A stretch of 10,969 nt of DNA from Oscillospiraceae bacterium. Its GTDB lineage: Bacteria; Bacillota; Clostridia; Oscillospirales; Oscillospiraceae. The notes under the pieces were generated by a model, which saw only the letters and a list, made by a program, of their open reading frames with translations, did not search any database and was not told the DNA's origin. Shown piece after piece: positions 1 to 6,791 of the stretch (its first letter is position 1; the number at the start of each line of letters is the position of its first letter). The position numbers and the translations under genes were made by a program. The stretch is taken from the NCBI GenBank assembly GCA_017557265.1, contig JAFZAM010000204.1, positions 1 through 10,969 of the forward strand, written 5' to 3'.

Positions 1-680
1 AACGCCACGCCGCCGAGTTCTGGATGATCGAACCCGAGATCGCGTTCGCCGACCTCGCCGACGATATGGAGCTCGCCGAGGCGATGATCAAATACGTCAT
101 CCGCTACGTGCTCGACGCCTGCCCGCAGGACATGGCCTTCCTGAACCAGTTTGTGGACAAGGGCCTCATCGAGCGCCTTATCCACGTCAGGGATTCCTCC
201 TTCGCGCGCGTGACTTATACCGACGCGATCGAGATACTCAAGGCTGCAGGCGAGGAATTCAAGTATCCCGTCTACTGGGGCTGCGACCTGCAGACCGAGC
301 ACGAGCGCTATCTCTCCGAGAAGCACTTCAAGAGGCCCGTATTCGTGACGAACTATCCCAAGGAGATAAAGGCCTTCTATATGCGCCTCAACGACGACGG
401 GAAGACCGTCGCGGCCGTCGACCTGCTCGCGCCGGGCATCGGCGAGATCATCGGCGGCAGCCAGAGAGAAGAGCGCCTCGAGCTTCTCGAAAAGCGCATG
501 GACGAGCTCGGACTCAGGAAGGAAGACTACTGGTGGTACCTCGAGCTTCGCAAGTACGGCGGCACGCATCACGCCGGCTTCGGCCTCGGCTTCGAGCGCC
601 TTATCATGTACCTCACGGGCGTCGCCAATATCCGCGACGTCATCCCGTTCCCGAGAACGACCGGAAGCGCCGATTTCTAA
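1..680 (+). CDS. asnS: Asparaginyl-tRNA synthetase, C-terminal part (5' end outside window)
   Basis: Class II aminoacyl-tRNA synthetase that charges tRNA-Asn with asparagine in the cytoplasm. The first complete codon in frame is at position 3, and translation opens with RHAAEFWMIEPE, the end of class II motif 2. The conserved blocks QTEHERYLSEKHF, NYPKEIKAFYMRLN and PGIGEIIGGSQREERL follow in the order seen in bacterial AsnRS. Motif 3 (HAGFGLGFERL) lies at about 570-602, and the protein ends in the usual VIPFPRTTGSADF-like tail, so the C-terminus is complete with a TAA stop at 678-680. The tail and QTEHERYL block favour AsnRS over AspRS or LysRS. The N-terminal anticodon-binding OB domain and motif 1 lie upstream of the window. 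The stop overlaps the stop of the convergent transporter gene by 4 bases. A terminator follows 55 bases downstream. Confidence 0.96.
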   Translation, partial: RHAAEFWMIEPEIAFADLADDMELAEAMIKYVIRYVLDACPQDMAFLNQFVDKGLIERLIHVRDSSFARVTYTDAIEILKAAGEEFKYPVYWGCDLQTEHERYLSEKHFKRPVFVTNYPKEIKAFYMRLNDDGKTVAAVDLLAPGIGEIIGGSQREERLELLEKRMDELGLRKEDYWWYLELRKYGGTHHAGFGLGFERLIMYLTGVANIRDVIPFPRTTGSADF

Positions 681-1900
681 GCGACGACCGAGTATATAAG
701 CATCGCGGGAGCGCTGAATTTCAATAATGCGTCGAGCAGTCTCTCGGACTTTCCCTTCGGGGATAGCTCCGGGAGGCTGCTTTTTTTACCGCGCAGAAAG
801 ATAAAGCACGTGACGAGCGAGCATGACGTCATAAGTATTTTTTCCGAGACGAGCTCATAAAGCGGATAAAGGCTTTCGCGAAGACTGAGCGGTAGCCCGA
901 ACAGCAAAGCGAGGAGCAGTATCGCGCCCGCCGTCAAGCCGTGCGGCAGTCGAGCCTCCGCGGCGACGGCTGAGGCCTGCGTTTCAAGCATCGAGACGGC
1001 GCTTGTGAGCGCGGCGAAGAAGACCGGAACGAAAAAAGCGAGCGCGAGGAGCCTTCCGTTTCGCATCGAGGCGAAAGCCTCCGGCATAACGTCGAAGAGA
1101 ACAGACGGACCCGCGGAAGGCGACCCATCGGAGGCAAAAACGAACGGCATGACCGTCAGCGATGCGAGCAGCGCGACCGCAGTATCCAGAGCGGGAATGA
1201 CGGCTGCGTAACGCGCTATTGGAGCGTCTTTTTGCAGATACGATCCGAACGATACCATGACGCACTGACCTATCGAGAGCGAGAACAGCGCCTGCCCGAG
1301 CGCCCTTTTGAACGACTGAGCGCTGAGCCGTCCGAGGCCTGGTCTGAACATGAAAGAAAGCGCGTCCCGCGCTCCGTTCGATCTCAGCGCGTATACGGCG
1401 AGCGCGGCGAGAACGGCGATAAGCGCCGGGACCATTATCTTCGAGCACTTTTCCACACCGCTGTTGAGCCCGCCGAGGACGATGACGAGGGCTGAAAGCC
1501 CGAAAAGCGCCTGCCAGAACAGATTTCCCTGCGTTCTTATCCCGAGCGCAAGGATTATCTCGCGCAGGACGAGCCCTCCGAAATAGAGATAATAGCAGAG
1601 CACGACGAAGCACGCCGCGAGCCCTACCCATCCGGCGAAGCCGCCTCCTGCGATCTTGTACGCCGATGCGGGCGAGTTTGCCCGAAGCCGGCCGAGCTTG
1701 AGCTCGGCGTAGAGCAGGGGAATGCCTGCAAGCAGAACGCACGCGACGTATATGGCGAGAAAGACGAAGCCGCCGCCCTCGCCGAGCCTGTACGGAAAGC
1801 CCCAGATGTTCCCGAGCCCCACGGCGGCGCCGACGCTCGTCATCAGAAAGCCGAATCCAGTTGAAAAAAGCTTTTCTTTCAAAACATCGCCCCGACTCAC
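677..1900 (-). CDS. Sodium-dependent transporter, neurotransmitter:sodium symporter (NSS/SNF) family
   Basis: Secondary transporter predicted to couple Na+ entry to uptake of an amino acid or related amine across the cytoplasmic membrane; the substrate cannot be read from sequence. The family signature is clear in helix 1: GAAVGLGNIWGFPY (residues 24-37), then a glycine-rich turn and helix 2 ending GIPLLYAELKLGR (59-71). Eleven hydrophobic segments can be traced, at about 14-35, 43-66, 87-118, 127-144, 155-172, 198-221, 231-256, 284-308, 321-340, 354-370 and 393-407. FFAALTSAVSMLET (294-307) matches helix 8, which helps bind Na+ in LeuT. At 407 residues it is short for the family. The position matching LeuT Arg30 is Gly (residue 34), a change I believe occurs in some bacterial subfamilies. 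The GTG at 1898-1900 has no clear Shine-Dalgarno; a TTG at 1880-1882, 7 nt after GGGGC, is a real alternative (401 residues). The start lies in an inverted repeat. Confidence 0.88.
   Translation of the reverse strand: MSRGDVLKEKLFSTGFGFLMTSVGAAVGLGNIWGFPYRLGEGGGFVFLAIYVACVLLAGIPLLYAELKLGRLRANSPASAYKIAGGGFAGWVGLAACFVVLCYYLYFGGLVLREIILALGIRTQGNLFWQALFGLSALVIVLGGLNSGVEKCSKIMVPALIAVLAALAVYALRSNGARDALSFMFRPGLGRLSAQSFKRALGQALFSLSIGQCVMVSFGSYLQKDAPIARYAAVIPALDTAVALLASLTVMPFVFASDGSPSAGPSVLFDVMPEAFASMRNGRLLALAFFVPVFFAALTSAVSMLETQASAVAAEARLPHGLTAGAILLLALLFGLPLSLRESLYPLYELVSEKILMTSCSLVTCFIFLRGKKSSLPELSPKGKSERLLDALLKFSAPAMLIYSVVA
736..787 (+). terminator. Intrinsic terminator of asnS, inside the convergent transporter gene
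   Basis: A 13-nt left arm (736-748, GCAGTCTCTCGGA) pairs with a right arm (768-780, TCCGGGAGGCTGC), with G-U wobbles. An inner CCC-TTCG-GGG hairpin (753-762) closes the loop. Seven T residues follow at 781-787. The T-run is on the plus strand only, so the signal is directional for asnS. The whole element is coding sequence on the other strand, covering about residues 372-389 of the transporter, in the polar loop between its last two helices. Confidence 0.82.
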
Positions 1901-1936
1901 GTTTTTTTATAAAGCTATTCGTGAGCCCGGGGCGAT
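1886..1936 (-). repeat. Imperfect inverted repeat spanning the transporter start region
   Basis: The arms are 1886-1900 and 1921-1936. Read as reverse complement, the left arm is GTGAGTCGGGGCGAT and the right arm is GTGAGCCCGGGGCGAT, so 13 of 15 bases match, interrupted by a small internal loop. The 20-base AT-rich loop is 1901-1920. On the minus strand the 3' arm contains the GTG start candidate and the GGGGC that would serve as Shine-Dalgarno for the TTG candidate, and GTTTTG follows it. It could be a terminator for the upstream nucleotidyltransferase gene (weak U-run), a structure limiting transporter translation on read-through mRNA, or an operator. Sequence alone does not decide. Confidence 0.5.
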
Positions 1937-1950
1937 AGAATGTTTAATTG

Positions 1951-4137
1951 TCAGATCAGCTTTTTCAGCTTGTCGGCGACGTCTCCTGCGAGCTCGCCGG
2001 CGGCTTCGAAATCGGCGCATTCCGCGCAGACGCGCACGAGCGAGCCGCCGGCGGGCAGTATTCTGATGTGACCGCCGCCGTATCTTGCCGTAAGACCGTT
2101 CGTCGTCTCGCATTCGCCGAACCGTCCGGACTCGACGGCTCTGCGAAGGAGCGACCTCGCGTCTATAACCGATTCGATCTCGATCTCAGCGGTAGAGAAT
2201 TCGGGCAGAACGCTGCTTAACTCCGATATGCTTCCATACTCCTTCAGAACGGGCGCGAGCGACGCCGCGAGGAAGAATCCGTCCCTCGATTTGTCGACGA
2301 CTTCGGCGGGTATCAAGTCGCGTCCGCGCACGAGGATAAGACCGAAATCTCTTGCGGCAAAAGGCGCGTTTTCCGGCAGAACTACAGTCCGACCGTTTTT
2401 TACCTCGTGATATGCGAGCAGGCAGAGCAGCTCGCCGTTCGTCATCCTTTCTCCGTAAGAGTCAGACAGAATCAGTGAGGATCCGTCGCGGCTTATCGAG
2501 AAAGTATACTTGGGTGCGTCGGCGGACTTTTTGAACATACGGCCGAGCAGTCTCGCCGCAGGTGAGAAGCCCTTGACGGCGATATCGTCGGGCATTTTAT
2601 CAGCGAGACGCAGCGCACAGGATACATGGACCTCGTCCGTTCCCGTGAAGCTCGTTATGGAGCCCGCCGGACAGACGTAAAATGCTCCGTCGGCCGCCTC
2701 GAGCTTGCGCTGGCCTTCACGGTCGAGCGGATACCCGTCGGGCCCGAAAAAGGACAGCGTCGGCGCGCTTGCCGCGTCTGAGACGAAAAGACCCGCTGAG
2801 GAATAGAGTCTGCACGCGAAGGCGAGAGTCGCGGCGCACGAGCTGTCGCATAGCGTAGCCCTCGCGCCTCCTGAAGCCGCGCCTGCAGCGAAGCAGGCAG
2901 CCATCGACTGCGAAGTGGCGTCACGCTCCGAGGAATAGAGCAGCCTCGGCGAGAGCGCGGCTGCCGCGCGCCCGAGCGAGAAGGCGAGATCGCACGTCAG
3001 AGAAGCGGCGTCGCCGAAGATATGCCCGTCGCCGTCGAATTCGACGAGAAATCTACGCGGCCCGCCGCCGAGCGCGCCGGAGTATCTCGACCCGGCGGGC
3101 ACGCGCCGACCGGGCCAGAGTATAGAGCCGTCTCCGACGCTGCTTCCGGTTCCGACCTCGGAGTTTTCCCCGAGCACGCAGCCCGGCCCGACGACTGCAC
3201 CGCCTCCGACCTTCGCGCCGTCGCAGACGAGAGAGCCCGTCACGCAGACATCGGCGCCTATATGAGCCGAGAGTATCACGCTGTCTCGAATCTCCGCTCC
3301 GCTTTCAACGACCGCGCCCCTGCCGATAACGGCATGTGGGCCTATCCTGGCGTTCGACGCGACGCGGGCCTCCGGCGACACGCAGCAAGGCGTTATGACG
3401 TTTCCGGACGAGGCTGGAGCAGTATACCCGTATATCCTCCCGTCGAGCGCGTCCCGGTTTGCCTTCATGAGCGCGCCGCACGTTCCGACGTCGAGCCAGT
3501 AGCAGGCGCTTTCCCATGCGTAAAGCCTCGTACCTGCGGCGAGCAGAGCGGGGAAGACGTCTCTCGCGAAATCACATCTGTCCGCAGGCAGCTTTTCGAG
3601 AACGCTTTCGGACAGAATATATATCCCCGTGTTAATGAGCTCGCCGCAGACGGTCTGCCTTGAGGGCTTTTCCGCGAAGTCCGTTATCCGCCCGTCGGCG
3701 TCTGTGAAGACCGTTCCGTATTCGAGCGGATCCGGCCCTTTCACGACGGCTATGCTCGCCTCGGCGCGCTTTTCTTGATGAAACGCGATAAACCTGCTCA
3801 GGTCGATATCGGTCGCCGCGTCGCCGCCCATGACGAGAAGCTCGGAGCGGCAGAGGTCATAGACCCTGCGCACGCCTCCCGCAGTGCCGAGCGCGTCCGT
3901 TTCATAGACGTATTCGACGTTGACGCCGTATGCGGAGCCGTCGCCTATATATTCCGTTATCATTCGCGGCAGATATCTGAGCGTGACGAATACGTCCGTG
4001 ATCCCGTGCCTTTTCAGGAGCCTTATGTTGTGCGCAATGAGCGGCTCGTCGAGGACGCGCGCCATGGGCTTGGGCATCCCGAGCGTAACGGGGCGCAGTC
4101 GCGAGCCCGTGCCGCCGGCGAGAATTACGGCTTTCAT
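1951..4137 (-). CDS. Sugar-1-phosphate nucleotidyltransferase with hexapeptide beta-helix and degenerate phosphomannomutase-like domain
   Basis: Predicted to join a sugar 1-phosphate to a nucleotide, giving an NDP-sugar (GDP-mannose or a similar compound) for surface polysaccharide; the exact sugar is not readable. Domain 1 (1-235) is a nucleotidyltransferase: AGGTGSRLRP (7-16), MPKP (21-24), an Asp-containing GGDAATDIDL (104-113), EKP (156-158), NTGIYIL (169-175) and WLDVGT (214-219). Residues about 246-355 are hexapeptide repeats of a left-handed beta-helix. Residues about 361-728 follow the phosphomannomutase fold (DGFFLAASLAPVLKEYG at 619-635, VRVCAECAD at 701-709) but lack the catalytic serine loop, the Asp metal loop and the phosphate-binding loop. 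ATG at 4135-4137 is chosen because AGGTGA (4143-4148) lies 5 nt upstream; an in-frame GTG at 4144-4146 falls inside that Shine-Dalgarno. Length is 728 residues, stop TGA at 1951-1953. Divergent from gdpP. Confidence 0.85.
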   Translation of the reverse strand: MKAVILAGGTGSRLRPVTLGMPKPMARVLDEPLIAHNIRLLKRHGITDVFVTLRYLPRMITEYIGDGSAYGVNVEYVYETDALGTAGGVRRVYDLCRSELLVMGGDAATDIDLSRFIAFHQEKRAEASIAVVKGPDPLEYGTVFTDADGRITDFAEKPSRQTVCGELINTGIYILSESVLEKLPADRCDFARDVFPALLAAGTRLYAWESACYWLDVGTCGALMKANRDALDGRIYGYTAPASSGNVITPCCVSPEARVASNARIGPHAVIGRGAVVESGAEIRDSVILSAHIGADVCVTGSLVCDGAKVGGGAVVGPGCVLGENSEVGTGSSVGDGSILWPGRRVPAGSRYSGALGGGPRRFLVEFDGDGHIFGDAASLTCDLAFSLGRAAAALSPRLLYSSERDATSQSMAACFAAGAASGGARATLCDSSCAATLAFACRLYSSAGLFVSDAASAPTLSFFGPDGYPLDREGQRKLEAADGAFYVCPAGSITSFTGTDEVHVSCALRLADKMPDDIAVKGFSPAARLLGRMFKKSADAPKYTFSISRDGSSLILSDSYGERMTNGELLCLLAYHEVKNGRTVVLPENAPFAARDFGLILVRGRDLIPAEVVDKSRDGFFLAASLAPVLKEYGSISELSSVLPEFSTAEIEIESVIDARSLLRRAVESGRFGECETTNGLTARYGGGHIRILPAGGSLVRVCAECADFEAAGELAGDVADKLKKLI

Positions 4138-4142
4138 ATCTA

Positions 4143-4148
4143 TCACCT
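4143..4148 (-). promoter_or_regulatory. Shine-Dalgarno that fixes the nucleotidyltransferase start
   Basis: AGGTGA on the minus strand is 5 nt before the ATG at 4135-4137. It overlaps the alternative in-frame GTG (4144-4146), which therefore cannot be the start served by this site. Confidence 0.6.
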
Positions 4149-4158
4149 GCCAATCGGT

Positions 4159-4197
4159 TTTTCTCCGTTAGCTTTTGCAGGGAGAAAAGCTTTTTTT
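4159..4197 (+). other. Two mutually exclusive hairpins followed by a T-run in the divergent intergenic region
   Basis: Stem A pairs TTTTCTCC (4159-4166) with GGAGAAAA (4181-4188). Stem B pairs AGCTTTT (4170-4176) perfectly with AAAAGCT (4185-4191), with an 8-nt loop. They share bases 4185-4188, so only one can form. Six T residues (4192-4197) follow stem B, which makes it terminator-like on the plus strand. No plus-strand gene ends here, so it may stop antisense transcription from reaching the gdpP promoter. On the minus strand the same DNA would be the 5' leader of the nucleotidyltransferase mRNA. Confidence 0.35.
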
Positions 4198-4243
4198 CGA
4201 AGATAAAAATGGTTATTTCGGCATGCAAACTTTGAAAATCCTG

Positions 4244-4272
4244 TTGTGTATATAATCAGTATTTGGTATAAT
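4244..4272 (+). promoter_or_regulatory. Extended -10 promoter for the gdpP cluster
   Basis: TGGTATAAT at 4264-4272 is an exact extended -10 (TGnTATAAT). A weak -35 (TTGTGT, 4244-4249) sits 17 bases upstream of the hexamer. Transcription would start near 4279, leaving a leader of about 29 bases. A second TATAAT at 4251-4256 lacks a properly spaced -35 (TTGAAA at 4232-4237 is only 13 bases away). The surrounding 4195-4285 is strongly AT-rich compared with the flanking genes and probably also holds the leftward promoter, for which I found no convincing hexamer pair. Confidence 0.65.
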
Positions 4273-4291
4273 AAAATATCAAGTCTGTCAC

Positions 4292-4298
4292 AGGGGAG
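4292..4298 (+). promoter_or_regulatory. Shine-Dalgarno that decides the gdpP start
   Basis: AGGGGAG directly abuts the ATG at 4299, too close to serve it, but lies 9 nt before the in-frame TTG at 4308. The TTG is therefore the preferred start. Confidence 0.6.
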
Positions 4299-4307
4299 AT
4301 GGGCACG

Positions 4308-6332
4308 TTGAACAGCAATAAATTCGCGCGAGTTTTCAGGCCGTCCATGCGGATGTATTTTATCGTGCTGATAATATTCGTCGCCGCGACGATAGCCGCG
4401 GGAGTGTTCCGCTTCAACATCTGGATTCTCATCGGCGGCGAGCTTCTTTTCATCATCCTGCTGCTGCTCTATTCCCGATGGAGGCTCCGCAAGGGCCAGC
4501 GCGAGATGCTCTCATACGTCGAGTCCGTCCTCTTTTCGAGGGACGCCGCCTCCGCTGACACACTAATGAATATGCCTCTCCCCATGGTCATATTCAACGT
4601 CAGAGACGGAAAGATAATCTGGACGAACGAGCAGTTTTTGAGCATAACCGGCGACAGACAGCACTTTTTCGAGATCGGCATCAACGAAATGGTCCCGGGC
4701 TTTTCGACGAAGTGGCTGACGGACGGGCACGAGACGTGTCCCGAGACTGTCCAGCTCCGCGGGAGCAGCTACCGCGTCTACGGCAATCTCGTCCGCGCGG
4801 GCGAGGAGGGTTCGAGAAATTACCTCGGCGTCATGTACTGGATAGACGTGACCGATCTCGAGACCATAAAGAATACATACCTCGCATCGCGCCCCGTGAT
4901 GGGCATAATCATGCTCGATAACTACGACGAGCTTTTCCGCAACGCGACCGACACGGTCAAGTCCTCGCTCCTTGCGAATATCGACAATCGGATAGACGTC
5001 TGGACTTCGGGCGTCGGCGGGTATCTCTCCAAGTACGACCGCGACAGATACATATTCGTCTTCGAGGAGCAGTATCTGCAGAAATTCATAAACGACAAGT
5101 TCTCCATTCTCGACAGCGTCCGCGAGGTGACGGCTCCCTCGGGCGTTCCCGCGACGATAAGCATAGGCATTGGGAAGGACGCCAAGACCTTCGAGGAGTG
5201 CTTCCAGTACGCCACGCTCAGTATAGAGATGGCGCTCTCGCGCGGCGGCGACCAGGCCGTCATCAAGAACAGCCTGAACTTCGAGTTTTACGGCGGTCGC
5301 TCCATGGCCGTAGAGAGACGGACTAAGGTCAAGTCCCGCGTCATGGCAAACGCCATGGGCGAGCTCATCATGGATGCCTCGCAGATAATCGTCATGGGTC
5401 ATACCTACGCCGACCTCGACTGCGTCGGCGCCGCCGCAGGTCTCGCCTGCATAGCCAGAAAGCGCGGAACGCCGATAAGCTGCGTCTATAACGAGAAGAC
5501 CTGCGTCGCCGACGTCATGGTCAAAAAGCTGCAGAAGCTCCCCGAGTACGAGGGCTTCTTCATCTCGGCCGAGGAGGCGCTCCTGAGGGCCGACAGCAAG
5601 ACCGTTCTCATAGTCGTCGATACGAACAGACCCGAGCAGGTCGAATCGCGCGATCTCCTCGAATCGTGCAACAGAGTCGCCCTCGTCGACCACCACCGGC
5701 GCGCCGCCGACTACGTTACGACGAGCACGCTAAATTTCCACGAGCCCTTCGCTTCGAGCACCTGCGAGCTCGTCTCCGAGCTCCTGCAGTACCTCGTCGA
5801 GCCCTCGGACATCCTCAAGCTCGAGGCCGAGGCTCTCATGGCGGGCATCGTGCTCGATACCAAGAACTTCTCCATGAGCACCGGCAGCCGAACCTTCGAC
5901 GCCGCGGCGTTCCTGCGCCGCTCCGGCTCCGACACGCTCGAGGTCAAGCGCCTTTTCCAGAACGACCTTGCGAGCACCATCGCCAAGTACCGCATCATCC
6001 AGTCCGCGAAGATATACAAAGAATGCGTCGCGATATCCGTCCTCAATTCGCACGAGGACAGGACCATAGCCGCTCAGGCGGCGGACGATCTGCTTACGAT
6101 CAACGGCATCACGGTCTCGTTTGTCGTCTTCCTCGGTGAGGACAGCGTCAACATCTCCGCGAGGAGCCTCGACGACGCGAACGTGCAGGTCATCCTCGAG
6201 GAGCTCGGAGGCGGCGGCAACAAGAACATGGCCGGCGCTCAGATAAAAAACGGCAATATCGAGACCGTGCTCCGCGACCTTATAGCCTCGATAGACAAGC
6301 ATCTTACCAAATCCGAACAGAACGGAGGATAA
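4308..6332 (+). CDS. gdpP: Membrane cyclic-di-AMP phosphodiesterase GdpP (PAS, degenerate GGDEF, DHH-DHHA1)
   Basis: Hydrolyses the second messenger c-di-AMP to pApA at the cytoplasmic membrane; in Bacillota this affects potassium and osmotic balance, cell-wall stress and beta-lactam tolerance. Order of parts (674 residues from TTG 4308): two membrane helices (17-33, 38-55), a PAS-like domain (about 86-185), a degenerate GGDEF domain (about 190-320) in which SKYDRDRY (241-248) stands where GGDEF would be, then DHH and DHHA1 domains. Metal ligands are present: GHTYADLD (364-371), DHH (461-463) and D517 in GIVLDTKNF. Oddity: the DHHA1 motif is GGGGN (634-638) instead of the family GGGH-type motif. 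An ATG at 4299 would add three residues but is badly placed relative to the Shine-Dalgarno. It is the first gene of the rightward cluster. Function is secure at family level; activity is likely but the Asn change leaves some doubt. Confidence 0.93.
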   Translation: MNSNKFARVFRPSMRMYFIVLIIFVAATIAAGVFRFNIWILIGGELLFIILLLLYSRWRLRKGQREMLSYVESVLFSRDAASADTLMNMPLPMVIFNVRDGKIIWTNEQFLSITGDRQHFFEIGINEMVPGFSTKWLTDGHETCPETVQLRGSSYRVYGNLVRAGEEGSRNYLGVMYWIDVTDLETIKNTYLASRPVMGIIMLDNYDELFRNATDTVKSSLLANIDNRIDVWTSGVGGYLSKYDRDRYIFVFEEQYLQKFINDKFSILDSVREVTAPSGVPATISIGIGKDAKTFEECFQYATLSIEMALSRGGDQAVIKNSLNFEFYGGRSMAVERRTKVKSRVMANAMGELIMDASQIIVMGHTYADLDCVGAAAGLACIARKRGTPISCVYNEKTCVADVMVKKLQKLPEYEGFFISAEEALLRADSKTVLIVVDTNRPEQVESRDLLESCNRVALVDHHRRAADYVTTSTLNFHEPFASSTCELVSELLQYLVEPSDILKLEAEALMAGIVLDTKNFSMSTGSRTFDAAAFLRRSGSDTLEVKRLFQNDLASTIAKYRIIQSAKIYKECVAISVLNSHEDRTIAAQAADDLLTINGITVSFVVFLGEDSVNISARSLDDANVQVILEELGGGGNKNMAGAQIKNGNIETVLRDLIASIDKHLTKSEQNGG

Positions 6333-6336
6333 TAAT

Positions 6337-6783
6337 ATGAAAGTGATTCTTCTTCAGGACGTCAGAGGTCAGGGCAAAAAGGGTGAGCTGCTCGACGTGT
6401 CCGACGGATACGCGAGAAACTATCTCCTGCCCCGCGACCTCGCCATGAAGGCGACGACCGATAATCTCAACGCGCTCAAGCTCAAGGAGAAGGCCAAGGC
6501 CGCTCAGATAGAGAAGGAGAAGGCCGCCGCGAAGGAGACCGCCGAGAAGCTCTCCGGCGTCATCGTTACGCTCAAGGCCAAGGCCGGCGCCGCCGGCAAG
6601 CTCTACGGGGCCGTCACGAATATGGAGGTCTCCGAGGCTCTCGCCGAGCAGCACGGCATCCAGATCGAAAAGAACAAGATAATCATCGCCGAGCCTATCA
6701 AGACCTTCGGCAACTACGAGGTCAAGTGCAAGCTCGGCCACGAGATCAGCGGAACGATAAATCTTCTCGTCATCGAAGGATGA
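6337..6783 (+). CDS. rplI: 50S ribosomal protein L9
   Basis: Large-subunit ribosomal protein that binds 23S rRNA with its N-terminal domain and reaches out from the ribosome on a long helix. The opening MKVILLQDVRGQGKKGELLD and DGYARNYLLPRDLA is the L9 signature. Residues about 40-75 are a Lys/Glu/Ala-rich connecting helix, followed by the C-terminal domain with the block GKLYGAVTNMEV. Its 148 residues match the usual size. GGAGG at 6324-6328 is 8 nt before the ATG and overlaps the last codons of gdpP, whose stop is only 4 bases upstream, so the two are probably translated from one mRNA. The gdpP-rplI-dnaB order is shared with Bacillus subtilis. Confidence 0.98.
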   Translation: MKVILLQDVRGQGKKGELLDVSDGYARNYLLPRDLAMKATTDNLNALKLKEKAKAAQIEKEKAAAKETAEKLSGVIVTLKAKAGAAGKLYGAVTNMEVSEALAEQHGIQIEKNKIIIAEPIKTFGNYEVKCKLGHEISGTINLLVIEG

Positions 6784-6791
6784 GCTTATAA

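Noticed and set aside
24..26. ATG at 24 as a gene start for asnS
   Set aside because: The frame is open to the window edge and already encodes the conserved motif 2 (RHAAEFW) before this Met, so it is an internal codon.
984..1742. A 252-codon minus-strand frame overlapping the transporter in another frame
   Set aside because: Arg-rich out-of-frame translation of a GC-rich membrane protein gene. The transporter frame has clear family motifs and 11 helices.
1901..1920. TTTATAAA in the loop of the inverted repeat as a transporter -10 box
   Set aside because: On the minus strand I found no -35 at 16-18 bases, and transcription from it would leave almost no leader before the GTG candidate. It is not supported enough to annotate.
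3022..3663. A 213-codon plus-strand frame opposite the nucleotidyltransferase
   Set aside because: It lies over the hexapeptide-repeat region, whose repeated Gly/Ala/Val codons give a regular mirror frame. The translation resembles no known protein.
4299..4301. ATG at 4299 as the gdpP start
   Set aside because: The Shine-Dalgarno AGGGGAG ends at 4298 with no spacer. The TTG at 4308 has a workable 9-nt spacer. The difference is only three residues.
4563..5696. A 377-codon minus-strand frame opposite gdpP
   Set aside because: Same cause: codon-bias shadow of gdpP. The translation is a low-complexity-like mix with no motif and no ribosome-binding context that I can see.
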